In this document: positions 32,268-41,581 of the stretch, piece after piece | Layout: each line of letters opens with the position of its first letter | Position numbering within the stretch: the stretch's first letter is position 1 | Source of the DNA: Chitinophagales bacterium | GTDB taxonomy: Bacteria; Bacteroidota; Bacteroidia; Chitinophagales; UBA2359 | Assembly: GCA_020636475.1 (NCBI GenBank) | Contig: JACJXU010000011.1 | Span: 15,545 to 79,544, forward strand | DNA length: 64,000 nucleotides | Reading direction: 5' to 3' | Translations under genes and position numbers: made by a program | Notes under the pieces: model-generated | The model's database searches: none | What the model saw: the letters and a program-made list of their open reading frames with translations, nothing else | What the model was told of the DNA's origin: nothing

Positions 32268-32310
32268 AAAAAAGAGGCTACTCAGATAATGATAGCCTCT
32301 TTTTTTTATT
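32268..32310. terminator. Bidirectional terminator between convergent genes
   Basis: Stem AAAAGAGGCTA / TAGCCTCTTTT (32270-32280 with 32293-32303), 12-nt loop, and a T8 tract. It lies between the T9SS protein (plus) and panC (minus). The stem shares the core AAAGAGGCT with the terminator at 589-626. Confidence 0.8.
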
Positions 32311-32328
32311 TAAACACTTCGCATTTTT

Positions 32329-33174
32329 TTAGTTCAATAAAATATTGTCAATCAGTCGCACTCCTTCCACATAAACTGCCGTACAAGCAACTGCTTTTTC
32401 ATTGGCATGATAATCTGTAATTTTCGTTAAATCTTCTACCGATACAATTTCAAAATACTCCGGTTGAAAAAGTAGATTTTCCGCTAAGTGTGCTACGGCT
32501 TTTGCACATATTTCGTCGGGCGGCAAGTTGCCAAAGTTCGCTGCCACCCAACGCAAGGTTTTGTATATTTCAGCCGATGCCAGCCTTGCCGATGCACTGA
32601 GGCGCGTATTGCGAGAACTTCGTGCCAAGCCACTTTCCTCCCGGATGGTAGGACAAGCGATTAGTTCGGTGTTAATGGGCGATTGTTCCAACATTTTTCT
32701 TACAATAATTACTTGCTGAAAATCTTTTTGTCCCATAAAAAGTTGGTCGGGTTTCACTATTTCCAGCAACCTGCGCACTACTTGCGCAACACCTTCAAAG
32801 TGTCCGGGACGATGCGCTGCTTCCAAAACTTTTCCGGCATTGCCAAAATCGTAATCGTATTTGGGCAAGGGATTATCGGAAGGATAAATTTCCGCCACAT
32901 CTGGCAAATACAGTACATCGCACTTTCCGTGCAACAACAACAATTTTATATCCGCCTCTTCGGTACGCGGATATTTCGCCAAATCCTGAGCATCATTAAA
33001 CTGTGTAGGATTTACAAAAATACTACAAACCACCCAATCCGCTTGCTCCTTCGCTTGCGCAATCAATGCCAAATGACCTTCGTGCAAGGCACCCATGGTA
33101 GGCACAAAACCTACTTTGCCTTTTTGATGGGCCAAAAAAGCCTGCAAGTCGGCATTTTTTTTAAAAATATACAA
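32329..33174 (-). CDS. panC: Pantoate--beta-alanine ligase
   Basis: 281 residues, normal for PanC. It condenses pantoate and beta-alanine with ATP in coenzyme A synthesis (cytoplasm). Hallmarks: GFVPTMGALHEGHLALI with the HxGH nucleotide-binding signature, CSIFVNPTQFN, DVAEIYPSD, RPGHFEGVAQVV, FMGQKDFQQVII and the TIREESGLARSSRNTRLS loop. The start codon appears to be TTG (MYIFKKNADLQ), since no in-frame ATG precedes the conserved region. It begins 18 bases after the L,D-transpeptidase stop, so it is probably translated from a shared message. Confidence 0.96.
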   Translation of the reverse strand: MYIFKKNADLQAFLAHQKGKVGFVPTMGALHEGHLALIAQAKEQADWVVCSIFVNPTQFNDAQDLAKYPRTEEADIKLLLLHGKCDVLYLPDVAEIYPSDNPLPKYDYDFGNAGKVLEAAHRPGHFEGVAQVVRRLLEIVKPDQLFMGQKDFQQVIIVRKMLEQSPINTELIACPTIREESGLARSSRNTRLSASARLASAEIYKTLRWVAANFGNLPPDEICAKAVAHLAENLLFQPEYFEIVSVEDLTKITDYHANEKAVACTAVYVEGVRLIDNILLN

Positions 33175-33192
33175 AATATAAAAAGTTAGAAA

Positions 33193-33951
33193 TTAGAAAA
33201 ATTCATACGTCCCGTCGTCGTTGATGTGCACAAAAGGCGGGCGGCGTTTGTAGGAAAAAAAGTAATACGCATCTTTTAAGTTGTCCCAAAATTGATGCAA
33301 CGCCACATCTGCTTTTGCGTGTTCGTACAAAAATGGGCTTGTGATATCAAATTTGTAAGGAAAAATATGAATGGGAATGTAGGTTTGTCCGTTTTCGCGC
33401 GTTTTAACCGCCAACCAATACAATTCTTTAATATTTTCGTCGGTAATGGCAATACAGCCAATGCTCACACAATCGCCATGAATATAAATATCGCCACCCA
33501 AATTACTACTCTGCGCCTTTATACGGTCGGAGCGATTGGGATAATTGATGCCTAGCGACAAGTAAAACTTACTGTTTGGATTGAACTCGTCTATGTAATA
33601 AAATCCTTCGGGAACCTGTTCGTCACCTTGCTTTTTTTTGGGTCCCAAAATACCCGATGACTTACAAAAAGAATAATCTCTGAACTTCACATAATCCTGC
33701 CCAAATTCGTTTTGCACCCATACCTCCAATATTTTTTCTTCCTTAAAGGCACGCAAATAAATATTTTTAGGGGCAAAATTGAGGGCGCGGCGTTCAAATT
33801 CGTGGCGCAAAGTGGCATCTTTTTCGTTTTTGGCAGTACGTACACGCGTAAAATTGAGCTGTGCCTGTTCAAATCCGGGCTGCGCCCAAATGCTCCAAGA
33901 AATGATTCCCACTAAAAAAATTCCCAAAATAGTTTTTGGCAGCATATTCAT
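33193..33951 (-). CDS. L,D-transpeptidase (YkuD) family protein
   Basis: About 252 residues from ATG 33951 (MNMLPKTILGIFLVGIISWS, N-terminal signal or anchor); 33945 is an alternative ATG and the codon at 33960 is TTG. The catalytic YkuD motif is complete: IHGDCVSIGCIAIT near residue 162, with nucleophile Cys in SIGC and its His upstream. VPEGFYYIDEFNPNSKF is the usual substrate-loop segment. Such enzymes form 3-3 peptidoglycan cross-links or attach proteins to peptidoglycan in the periplasm; murein peptide amidase-like roles are also known. It sits between lepA and panC on the same strand. Confidence 0.9.
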   Translation of the reverse strand: MNMLPKTILGIFLVGIISWSIWAQPGFEQAQLNFTRVRTAKNEKDATLRHEFERRALNFAPKNIYLRAFKEEKILEVWVQNEFGQDYVKFRDYSFCKSSGILGPKKKQGDEQVPEGFYYIDEFNPNSKFYLSLGINYPNRSDRIKAQSSNLGGDIYIHGDCVSIGCIAITDENIKELYWLAVKTRENGQTYIPIHIFPYKFDITSPFLYEHAKADVALHQFWDNLKDAYYFFSYKRRPPFVHINDDGTYEFF

Positions 33952-34092
33952 AAAAAACAAGGCTTTTTTTGACTAAATATTTAGCGTAAATTAGAAGCGC
34001 AAATATACAAAAGCCGCCAAATCTTGAAAAGAATTAGTTTTAATATCAGCGAAAAAGAATTTAAATTCGTAGAATTTGCTACAAAAAACGCT

Positions 34093-35883
34093 CTAATCAT
34101 CTAATTTCAATACGGCTAAAAACGCTTGCTGTGGCACTTCTACATTACCCACTTGGCGCATTTTTTTCTTTCCTTTTTTCTGCTTTTCTAATAATTTTCT
34201 TTTTCTGGTAATATCGCCGCCGTAACACTTTGCCGTAACGTCTTTACGAAAAGCACTAATAGTTTCGCGGGCAATAATTTTCGCGCCGATAGCTGCTTGT
34301 ATAGCAATCATAAACTGCTGTCTATCAATTAATTCGCGGAGTTTTTTGCACATTTTTTTACCAAAATCATAGGCTTTAGAACGGTGAATAATTGCAGAAA
34401 GTGCATCTACTTTTTCGCCATTGAGCAAAATATCCATTTTCACCAAATCGCCCGCCTGAAAACCAATCATATGGTAATCGAACGAAGCATAGCCTTTGGA
34501 AATAGATTTTAATTTATCATAAAAATCGAACACTATTTCGGCAAGCGGCATATTGAAAGTAAGCTCTACCCTACTCTCCGACAAGTACATTTGGTTTACC
34601 AACTGCCCGCGTTTGTCAATACAAAGCGTCATGATACTGCCAATAAATTCCGGCTTGGTGATAATTTGCGCCTTGATGTATGGTTCTTCTATGCGGTCTA
34701 AGTTTGTAGGGTCGGGCATGTCGGAAGGCGTGCGCACTTGCAACTGCTCGCCGCGCGTAGTATATGCCCAATACGACACTTGCGGCACGGTCATTATTAC
34801 AGACATTTCAAACTCGCGTTCCAAGCGTTCCTGCACTATTTCGAGGTGCAACATACCCAAAAATCCACAGCGAAAGCCAAAACCCAATGCCAAAGAGGTT
34901 TCCGGCTCGTAGGTGAGTGAGGCATCATTGAGTTGTAACTTGGCAAGGGCTTCGCGCAAATCTTCAAAGTCGTCTGAGTCCATTGGATAAATTCCGGCAA
35001 AAACCATTGGTTTCACATCTTCAAAACCCTTGATACCTGCGGCGCAAGGACGACTATACAAAGTAACGGTATCGCCCACTTTTACCTCGCGCGATTCTTT
35101 AATACCCGTTATAAGATAACCCACGTTTCCGGCAGAAAGCTCATTGCGTGGTTCGAGATTCATGCGTAAAATGCCAATTTCGTCGGCGTAATAATCCTTG
35201 CCTGTATTGACAAATTTTATGCGATCGCCTTTTTTAATTGTGCCGTTGTAAATTCTAAAATATATAATAACGCCTCTAAACGAATTGTACATCGAATCGA
35301 AGATAAGAGCTTCTAAAGGTGCTTCAGGATTTCCTTTGGGCGGCGGAATACGATTAATAATAGCATCGAAAATAGCATCAATACCGATACCTGTTTTTCC
35401 GCTGGCTTCAATAATACTTTCGCGTTCACAACCTATCAGGTCAATGATTTGGTCGGCAACTTCCTCAATCATTGCGCCGTCCATATCTATTTTATTGATA
35501 ATAGGAATAATCTCCAAATCGTGTTCTAAAGCAAGATACAAATTGGAAATAGTTTGCGCCTGAATACCTTGTGTAGCATCAACCAACAACAACGCACCTT
35601 CGCAAGCGGCAATGGCGCGCGATACTTCGTAGGAAAAGTCCACGTGTCCGGGCGTATCAATCAAATTAAACACATACGAAGTATCTTTATGGATAAAATC
35701 CATTTGAATGGCATGGCTCTTAATGGTGATGCCACGCTCACGCTCCAAATCCATATCGTCTAAGGCTTGGTTTTGCATTTCGCGCTGCGAAATAGTTTGT
35801 GTAACCTCCAGCAAACGGTCGGCTAAGGTGCTTTTGCCATGGTCAATATGGGCTATAATACAAAAATTGCGAATGTTCTTCAT
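34093..35883 (-). CDS. lepA: Elongation factor 4 (back-translocating GTPase)
   Basis: About 596 residues from [19 protein letters not shown] (ATG 35883, or 35886 with one more Met; the codon at 35907 is TTG). The G1 motif [21 protein letters not shown] (G3) and NKIDMDGA (G4) are intact. The LepA-specific C-terminal domain is present ([53 protein letters not shown]). It binds the ribosome and affects translation under ionic stress. A TATTTTTG element reading minus at 35902-35895 resembles a -7 box just before the start. Confidence 0.97.
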   Translation of the reverse strand: MKNIRNFCIIAHIDHGKSTLADRLLEVTQTISQREMQNQALDDMDLERERGITIKSHAIQMDFIHKDTSYVFNLIDTPGHVDFSYEVSRAIAACEGALLLVDATQGIQAQTISNLYLALEHDLEIIPIINKIDMDGAMIEEVADQIIDLIGCERESIIEASGKTGIGIDAIFDAIINRIPPPKGNPEAPLEALIFDSMYNSFRGVIIYFRIYNGTIKKGDRIKFVNTGKDYYADEIGILRMNLEPRNELSAGNVGYLITGIKESREVKVGDTVTLYSRPCAAGIKGFEDVKPMVFAGIYPMDSDDFEDLREALAKLQLNDASLTYEPETSLALGFGFRCGFLGMLHLEIVQERLEREFEMSVIMTVPQVSYWAYTTRGEQLQVRTPSDMPDPTNLDRIEEPYIKAQIITKPEFIGSIMTLCIDKRGQLVNQMYLSESRVELTFNMPLAEIVFDFYDKLKSISKGYASFDYHMIGFQAGDLVKMDILLNGEKVDALSAIIHRSKAYDFGKKMCKKLRELIDRQQFMIAIQAAIGAKIIARETISAFRKDVTAKCYGGDITRKRKLLEKQKKGKKKMRQVGNVEVPQQAFLAVLKLDD

Positions 35884-35986
35884 CATATTAGGTGCAAAAA
35901 TATACAAAAAGGCGAATGAAATAATACTCCGTTAAAATGTAGTGAAATTTTATTCCTCAAATTTTCTCCAAAAGTAGTTTTATCGG

Positions 35987-37651
35987 CTAATTTGCTTCTT
36001 TCTCTTTATCGGAATGTAATAGCAATGCCATGTTGGCACTAATCAGTTCTAAGGCTTTTTGCACATCTCTATCTTGTTTATTGTTAAAATAATAGAATCC
36101 ATTGCCGCGCCAAATCTGCCGCGCAAGTTGTGCTTTTAGTTCTTGCGTTATATAAGACTTATTGTTTAAAAAAGTTTTCTTGTTGAGCTTTAAATCTTGT
36201 TTTTGGGCAAAAGTTTGCATTTTTTCAAACAAATCGTCACTGAAACTAAAGTCTTCATCAAACTCTTGCATCGTTTCGTAAGAAAGCATTTGCGGGCGAA
36301 TTTCACTAAAATACGTATAACAAAAAGATGGAATTATTGCGCGAAAACTATACATCTCCGCACTGAGCAAAGTGCTGTCCAAAGCAACAAACACATCAGG
36401 CGTAATACCACCTCCGCCATACAATTTACGTCCGTTGTTCGACAAATAGGTAGTCGTGTCGTTAATAGCAATACTATCGCTATAAAACATTTCGCCGTGT
36501 ACATATCGTTCAATAAGCTCGTGGTCGTAGGCATTTATATCTTCCATATACGGTTTTTGAATACATCGTCCGGCAGGCGTAAAATAGCGCGCCACCGTGA
36601 GTTGCAACACACCTCCGTTGGAAAGCGGAAACTGTTCCTGCACCAAACCTTTTCCAAAAGAGCGTCTGCCTACAATAAGTGCTCTATCCCAATCCTGCAA
36701 AGCTCCGGCTACAATTTCGCTCGCCGAAGCCGAAAACTGGTCAATAAGCACGACCACATCGCCCGTTTCAAACTCGCCTTCCTTCACAGACGACATATAC
36801 TCTTCGGTGGACTCATCTTCGTGACTTTTGGTATAAACCAAAAGCCTTCTGCCCGCAATAAACTCATCGGCAATTTCGGTGGCTTCTGTTAAAAAACCGC
36901 CGGCATTTTGGCGCAAGTCAAGAATAAGTTTTTTCATTCCCTGTGCTTTCAAATCTTTTATTGCTTGGAAAAACTCCTTGTGCGTAGTTGCCGAAAAACT
37001 AACAATATTAATAAAACCCGTTTCGGCATTGAGCATATAAGCAGCGTCCACGCTTTGAATGGGAATTTGCTGACGGGTAATGGTAAAATCGAGCAAGTCC
37101 GGCGTACCTTCCCGAAATACGCTCACCTGTACTTTTGTTCCTTGTTCGCCTTTTAGTTTGCCAATAACGCTTTGATTATTTACCTTTTCGCCAACAAAAA
37201 GACTGTCGTTTACTTTTACAATCTTGTCGCCGGGCAAAATTCCTTGCACCGCTGCCGGACCATCGGGAATAGGACTTACTACGGTAATGGTATCGTTTAT
37301 TATAGAAAATTCTATGCCTATTCCGTCAAAATTTCCTTGCAAACTTTCATTGGCATCCGCCAAATCTTCGGCGGGAATATACACAGAGTGTGGGTCTAAG
37401 CGGGAAAGCGTTTCATCTATCACCGTTTTTACAATTTCGGGCGTATTTACTTCATCTACGTAGCGTTGGTCAATGTAGTTCATCATTTCTTCCAAAGTAT
37501 TGCGGTTGGAATTTCCGGCATGTAGCAGCGATTTCCCGCCGTGCAGACGTTCATAAAACAGAAATCCAATTTGAATGCCGCCGATAATCATAATGGCGGA
37601 AAGCAGTGGAAGATAATAAAACTGTGATGGTTTTTGGGAAGGAGATGACAT
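35987..37651 (-). CDS. S41 family C-terminal processing peptidase (CtpA-like)
   Basis: 554 residues. An N-terminal membrane anchor (YYLPLLSAIMIIGGIQIGFL) is followed by a helical segment, a PDZ domain (GIEFSIINDTITVVSPIPDG, GDKIVKVNDSLFVGEKV) and the S41 protease core. The core includes KLILDLRQNAGGFLTEATEI, the nucleophile in FSASASEIVAGALQDW (Ser near 310) and general-base Lys in RRSFGKGLVQ (near 334). A ~180-residue C-terminal helical domain follows. CtpA-type proteases cleave C-termini of periplasmic proteins. It starts the likely minus-strand run S41, lepA, L,D-transpeptidase, panC, with 103 bases before lepA. Confidence 0.95.
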   Translation of the reverse strand: MSSPSQKPSQFYYLPLLSAIMIIGGIQIGFLFYERLHGGKSLLHAGNSNRNTLEEMMNYIDQRYVDEVNTPEIVKTVIDETLSRLDPHSVYIPAEDLADANESLQGNFDGIGIEFSIINDTITVVSPIPDGPAAVQGILPGDKIVKVNDSLFVGEKVNNQSVIGKLKGEQGTKVQVSVFREGTPDLLDFTITRQQIPIQSVDAAYMLNAETGFINIVSFSATTHKEFFQAIKDLKAQGMKKLILDLRQNAGGFLTEATEIADEFIAGRRLLVYTKSHEDESTEEYMSSVKEGEFETGDVVVLIDQFSASASEIVAGALQDWDRALIVGRRSFGKGLVQEQFPLSNGGVLQLTVARYFTPAGRCIQKPYMEDINAYDHELIERYVHGEMFYSDSIAINDTTTYLSNNGRKLYGGGGITPDVFVALDSTLLSAEMYSFRAIIPSFCYTYFSEIRPQMLSYETMQEFDEDFSFSDDLFEKMQTFAQKQDLKLNKKTFLNNKSYITQELKAQLARQIWRGNGFYYFNNKQDRDVQKALELISANMALLLHSDKEKEAN

Positions 37652-37850
37652 GAAGGAATTATACGATACAATAATTTGGTTGAAGCACTTAGTTAATTTT
37701 TAGTATTACAAAACTCCTAGAAAAATTTCGCGGAAGTTTATACATTATATTTTACATAACGAATGTAAGATACACTTTGTCGGTGCAAAAATACGTTAAA
37801 GATTGAAAATTATACATTGGATAAAATTTTCCGTGCAATCATGTAATATT

Positions 37851-37882
37851 TTTGGTAAATAAAACAAAAATTTGTACCTTTG
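37851..37882 (+). promoter_or_regulatory. Promoter of tRNA-Leu (and perhaps tig)
   Basis: TTTG (37851-37854) and TACCTTTG (37875-37882) separated by 20 bases match the Bacteroidota sigma-ABfr consensus exactly. The tRNA begins 11 bases after the -7 element. Confidence 0.75.
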
Positions 37883-37893
37883 CGCACCTTAAC

Positions 37894-37975
37894 GCGGATG
37901 TGGCGTAATTGGTAGCCGCGCTAGACTTAGGATCTAGTGCCGAGAGGCGTGGGGGTTCGAGTCCCTTCATCCGCA
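37894..37975 (+). tRNA. tRNA-Leu (anticodon UAG)
   Basis: 82 nt. The acceptor stem GCGGATG (37894-37900) pairs with CATCCGC (37968-37974), with discriminator A at 37975. The anticodon stem CTAGA/TCTAG encloses loop CTTAGGA with anticodon TAG at 37928-37930, which reads CUN leucine codons. A class II extra arm (GCCGAGAGGC) and a T loop (TTCGAGT) are present. CCA is not encoded. The T stem has two G-U pairs. Confidence 0.95.
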
Positions 37976-37986
37976 TTCATTTAACT

Positions 37987-38016
37987 AAAGGTGTTGGTGT
38001 TTTTCAACACCTTTTT
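37987..38016 (+). terminator. Hairpin terminator/attenuator between tRNA-Leu and tig
   Basis: A 10-bp stem AAAGGTGTTG (37987-37996) / CAACACCTTT (38005-38014) with 8-nt loop, followed by a T tract. It lies 11 bases after the tRNA and 20 before the tig ATG, so it either ends the tRNA transcript or attenuates read-through into tig. Confidence 0.75.
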
Positions 38017-38036
38017 CTTTTTTAAACCAATCTTTT

Positions 38037-39443
38037 ATGAAAATAACCAGAGAGGACGTAGATAAAAATTATTTCCGCCTAAGCATTGAACTAACGCCTG
38101 AAGACTACCAACAAGAATTTGAAAAAGCCCTCAAAAAATATGCGCGTTCTGTGCAAATAAAAGGTTTCAGACCAGGAACTGCTCCAACACAACTCATTAA
38201 ACACCAGTACGGCAACGAAATTTTGTTTGACACCCTACAAAATGAATTGTCCAATAAGTTGGATGCCTACTTGAAAGAAAATGAAATTAATCTATTTCGC
38301 AGCCCTGTTATTGACAACTCTACTCCTTTGGATTTAAATGTAAACAATCCTTCTGCTTATAACTTTACTTTTGATATAGGCACACAAAGCAACATTGAAA
38401 TTCCTTACGAAAATATTGTTCTCCAACGCCACATAAAAAACGTAACGGTACAAGATGTGGAAAACTTTGAAAAAGATGTACTACAAAGATATAGCACCTA
38501 CGAGAAAGTAAGTAGCGGCAGCGAAGTTGCCGACAAAGGTATTTTCAGCCTACAAATAAAAGCCTTGAACCTGCCCGCAAACGAAAATGGTGAAACGCCT
38601 GAATTAGTGATAGAAGAATTGCCTGTTGATAACAATATGCTTACCGAAGAAGGCTTCAACACACTAAAATCGCATCAGGAAAACGATACTTTTAACGCCA
38701 AATTTTATACTTACTTAAAAGAGGCTCAACAGGAAAATTTTCCGCGATTATTAAAAACAGACTTAGATAAAACCGTTTTAGCCGACTTGGATTATGAAAT
38801 TAATATTAAAGAAATAAAAAAGTTTGTTCCGGCAGAATTGAACGAAGATTTTTACCAACAACTTAACGAAGCCGAAGGGACAGACATTCACAACCAAGTT
38901 GCCTTGCGTGCTATTTTAGAAGAGAGTTTGAAAAATAGAGAAGATCAGCATTCTTGGCAGCATTTTTATCCCGAATTGAGAAATTATCTTATAAAAAACA
39001 TCACTATAGATTACTCCAAAGACTTCGCCCAAAAGTTTGTACGCAGCAACAATCCAGAACTTTCTGCCGAAACCTTAGCCGAAGAATGGGACAAAAACTA
39101 CGATTCCCTTATTCGTTGGCTGCTTATCGAAGAAAAAGTACAAGCCGATGAAGGCATAAGCGTAAGTCAAGAGGAAGTATTATCTGCCTTTATGTACGAC
39201 TTTGAACAGAACATTCCGCCCTACTTGCGCCCGTATTTTACCGAAGAAATGATTACCAAAATGGCAAGCGAAAAAATAAACGGGGATAAACAAACTTATG
39301 ATGAAACTTATCGCCAAGTACTTACTTCAAAACTACTTATGACCGTTAAAGATAAAATTAAGATAGAAGAAGTGTATATGTCGGCTGATGACTTTAACCA
39401 AAAATATCACCCCCACGGAGACGAACATCATCACCACCATTGA
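38037..39443 (+). CDS. tig: Trigger factor (divergent Bacteroidota type) with His-rich C-terminus
   Basis: 468 residues. The N-terminal ribosome-binding domain contains the signature region IKGFRPGTAPTQLIKHQYG (normally GFRxGKxP). The middle region (residues ~150-250) aligns only loosely with the FKBP-type prolyl isomerase domain and lacks its usual GFE-containing loop, so isomerase activity is doubtful. The C-terminal arms are helical (FVPAELNEDFYQQLNEAEG). The protein ends YHPHGDEHHHHH, a natural histidine tail. It chaperones nascent chains at the ribosomal exit tunnel. The position upstream of clpP and clpX is the classical order. Confidence 0.9.
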   Translation: MKITREDVDKNYFRLSIELTPEDYQQEFEKALKKYARSVQIKGFRPGTAPTQLIKHQYGNEILFDTLQNELSNKLDAYLKENEINLFRSPVIDNSTPLDLNVNNPSAYNFTFDIGTQSNIEIPYENIVLQRHIKNVTVQDVENFEKDVLQRYSTYEKVSSGSEVADKGIFSLQIKALNLPANENGETPELVIEELPVDNNMLTEEGFNTLKSHQENDTFNAKFYTYLKEAQQENFPRLLKTDLDKTVLADLDYEINIKEIKKFVPAELNEDFYQQLNEAEGTDIHNQVALRAILEESLKNREDQHSWQHFYPELRNYLIKNITIDYSKDFAQKFVRSNNPELSAETLAEEWDKNYDSLIRWLLIEEKVQADEGISVSQEEVLSAFMYDFEQNIPPYLRPYFTEEMITKMASEKINGDKQTYDETYRQVLTSKLLMTVKDKIKIEEVYMSADDFNQKYHPHGDEHHHHH

Positions 39444-39505
39444 ACCAAAAAGCCAGTTCAGTGGTTTTAACTGTTGATTTTCAAAATTAATTTATTACAA
39501 ATTTT

Positions 39506-40213
39506 ATGAAGAATTCAAGCGAATTTAGAAAATATGCCGTAAAACATCACGGTTTGGGCGGTACTTTGGTAGATGACTATATGGGAAAATCGCTCTACGC
39601 AATGTACCAAAACCCACAAGTACAAAATGCTATTCTAAAGCCCTACATTATCGAAGAACGCCCGATGAACATTACGCAGTTAGATGTTTTTTCGCGACTG
39701 ATGATGGACCGAATTATTTGGTTGGGCGAAGCCGTTTATTCCGATACTGCCAATATTATTCAGGCACAACTTTTGTTTTTGCAATCAACCGACCCTACAA
39801 AAGACATCAACCTGTACATCAATAGTCCGGGCGGAAGTGTTTATGACGGGTTAGGCATTTACGACACTATGCAAGTAGTAAAACCGGATGTTGCCACTAT
39901 TTGTACCGGAATGGCAGCTTCTATGGCAGCGGTGCTTTTGGCTGCCGGAGCCCAAGGCAAACGCTCTGCTTTAGAACATAGCCGTGTAATGATTCACCAG
40001 CCTATGGGCGGCGCACAAGGACAAGCCAGCGATATGGAGATTACTGTTCGTGAAATTCAGAAAATTAGAACGGAACTTTATACCATTTTGAGTCGTCATA
40101 CAGGGCAGGAATTTGACAAAATACAAGCCGATAGCGACCGCGACTACTGGATGCTCGCCAACGAAGCCAAAGAATACGGCATGATTGACGAAGTGTTGGG
40201 CAAAAAATCCTAA
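39506..40213 (+). CDS. clpP: ATP-dependent Clp protease proteolytic subunit
   Basis: 235 residues including a ~30-residue N-terminal extension, part of which may be a propeptide. The Ser/His/Asp core is intact: YINSPGGSVYDGLGIYDTM (oxyanion region), the nucleophile in CTGMAASMAAVLLAAG (Ser near 138) and SRVMIHQPMGGAQGQASD (His near 163). ClpP forms the double-heptamer chamber that degrades proteins unfolded by ClpX. It follows tig by 62 bases and precedes clpX by 110, with a hairpin terminator between clpP and clpX. Confidence 0.97.
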   Translation: MKNSSEFRKYAVKHHGLGGTLVDDYMGKSLYAMYQNPQVQNAILKPYIIEERPMNITQLDVFSRLMMDRIIWLGEAVYSDTANIIQAQLLFLQSTDPTKDINLYINSPGGSVYDGLGIYDTMQVVKPDVATICTGMAASMAAVLLAAGAQGKRSALEHSRVMIHQPMGGAQGQASDMEITVREIQKIRTELYTILSRHTGQEFDKIQADSDRDYWMLANEAKEYGMIDEVLGKKS

Positions 40214-40240
40214 GGGTTCTTATTTAGCTAAAAAAATTAT

Positions 40241-40284
40241 AAAGTACCTGCTTTTTATAGTATAAAAAGCAGCGTACTTTTTTG
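40241..40284 (+). terminator. Terminator between clpP and clpX
   Basis: A long, nearly perfect stem: AAAGTAC-C-TGCTTTTTATA pairs with TATAAAAAGCA-G-CGTACTTT, almost without loop, followed by a T6 tract. It suggests that clpP and clpX can be transcribed independently. Confidence 0.8.
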
Positions 40285-40323
40285 CTTATTTCACACTTAT
40301 TTAAATTTAACTTCCCATAAACT

Positions 40324-41568
40324 ATGGCAAAATCAAGCAAGCAATATTGTTCGTTTTGTGGAAAATCTAAAGAAGAAACTTTAATACTCATTGCAGGTAT
40401 TGATGGACACATTTGCGAAAACTGTGTTGCACAAGCCAGCCAAATTATCAACGAAGAATTAGCCACTTCCTCTTCCAATTTTTCTATACACGACCAACAA
40501 TTACTAAAACCAAAAAAAATTAAAGAATTTTTAGACCAATACGTAATTGGACAGGACGAAGCAAAAAAAATACTTTCGGTTGCCGTATATAATCACTACA
40601 AACGCTTGCAATTAGGTTCCGACAAAAAAAATGAGGTAGAGATAGAAAAATCGAACATTATTATGGTAGGGCGTACCGGAACGGGAAAAACCTTACTCGC
40701 CAAAACTGTTGCCAAGTTTTTGAATGTACCTTTCACCATTGTAGATGCTACCGTATTTACCGAAGCTGGTTATGTGGGCGAAGATGTAGAGTCTATTCTT
40801 TCGCGTTTGCTGCAAGTATGCAACTACGATGTAAAAGCCGCCGAAAAAGGCATTGTTTATATTGACGAAATAGATAAAATAGGACGCAAAAGCGACAACC
40901 CTTCCATCACCCGCGATGTTTCCGGCGAAGGCGTACAACAAGCCATGCTAAAACTCCTCGAAGGTACTGAAGTATTGGTGCCGCCACAAGGTGGACGCAA
41001 ACATCCGGAACAAAAACTTATTAAACTGAACACCCAAAACATTTTATTTATTTGCGGAGGAGCTTTTGAAGGTATCGAACGCATTATTGCCAAACGCATG
41101 AAAGCCAACGCAATTGGTTTCAATATTCCCGACGAAGTAAGTGGAGCCATCGACAACAACAATTTGCTGCAATACGTTGCGCCGCCCGATTTTCGCCAAT
41201 TTGGACTTATTCCCGAGCTTATTGGTCGCTTGCCCGTAGTTACTTTCCTCAATCCTTTAGATGCCAAAACGCTTCGCGCTATTTTGATAGAACCGCGCAA
41301 CGCGCTGATAAAACAATACACCAAACTTTTTGAATTGGAAGGCGTAACTTTTGAAGTAGAACCCGAAGCTATTGATTTTATTGTAGAAAAAGCCATCGAA
41401 TTTGAGTTGGGTGCGCGCGGTCTGCGCTCTATTTGCGAAGCCATTCTCAATGAGGCAATGTTTACGATTCCTTCGGAAAAAAATGTAAAAAAATTCACTC
41501 TTACCTTAGACTACGCCAAGGAAAAAATCACCAAATCGAAGCTGAATCTATTGCGTATGGCATCCTAA
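40324..41568 (+). CDS. clpX: ATP-dependent Clp protease ATP-binding subunit ClpX
   Basis: 414 residues. The N-terminal zinc-binding domain has four Cys (CSFC ... CENC). The AAA+ module has a Walker A that reads GRTGTGKT (usually GPTGxGKT), the pore loop GYVGED, Walker [32 protein letters not shown], and the sensor region [15 protein letters not shown]. Small-domain helices follow ([15 protein letters not shown]). It unfolds substrates and feeds them to ClpP. Normal length. A serine hydrolase gene follows 13 bases downstream. Confidence 0.97.
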   Translation: MAKSSKQYCSFCGKSKEETLILIAGIDGHICENCVAQASQIINEELATSSSNFSIHDQQLLKPKKIKEFLDQYVIGQDEAKKILSVAVYNHYKRLQLGSDKKNEVEIEKSNIIMVGRTGTGKTLLAKTVAKFLNVPFTIVDATVFTEAGYVGEDVESILSRLLQVCNYDVKAAEKGIVYIDEIDKIGRKSDNPSITRDVSGEGVQQAMLKLLEGTEVLVPPQGGRKHPEQKLIKLNTQNILFICGGAFEGIERIIAKRMKANAIGFNIPDEVSGAIDNNNLLQYVAPPDFRQFGLIPELIGRLPVVTFLNPLDAKTLRAILIEPRNALIKQYTKLFELEGVTFEVEPEAIDFIVEKAIEFELGARGLRSICEAILNEAMFTIPSEKNVKKFTLTLDYAKEKITKSKLNLLRMAS

Positions 41569-41581
41569 TGAAGTGAAAATA

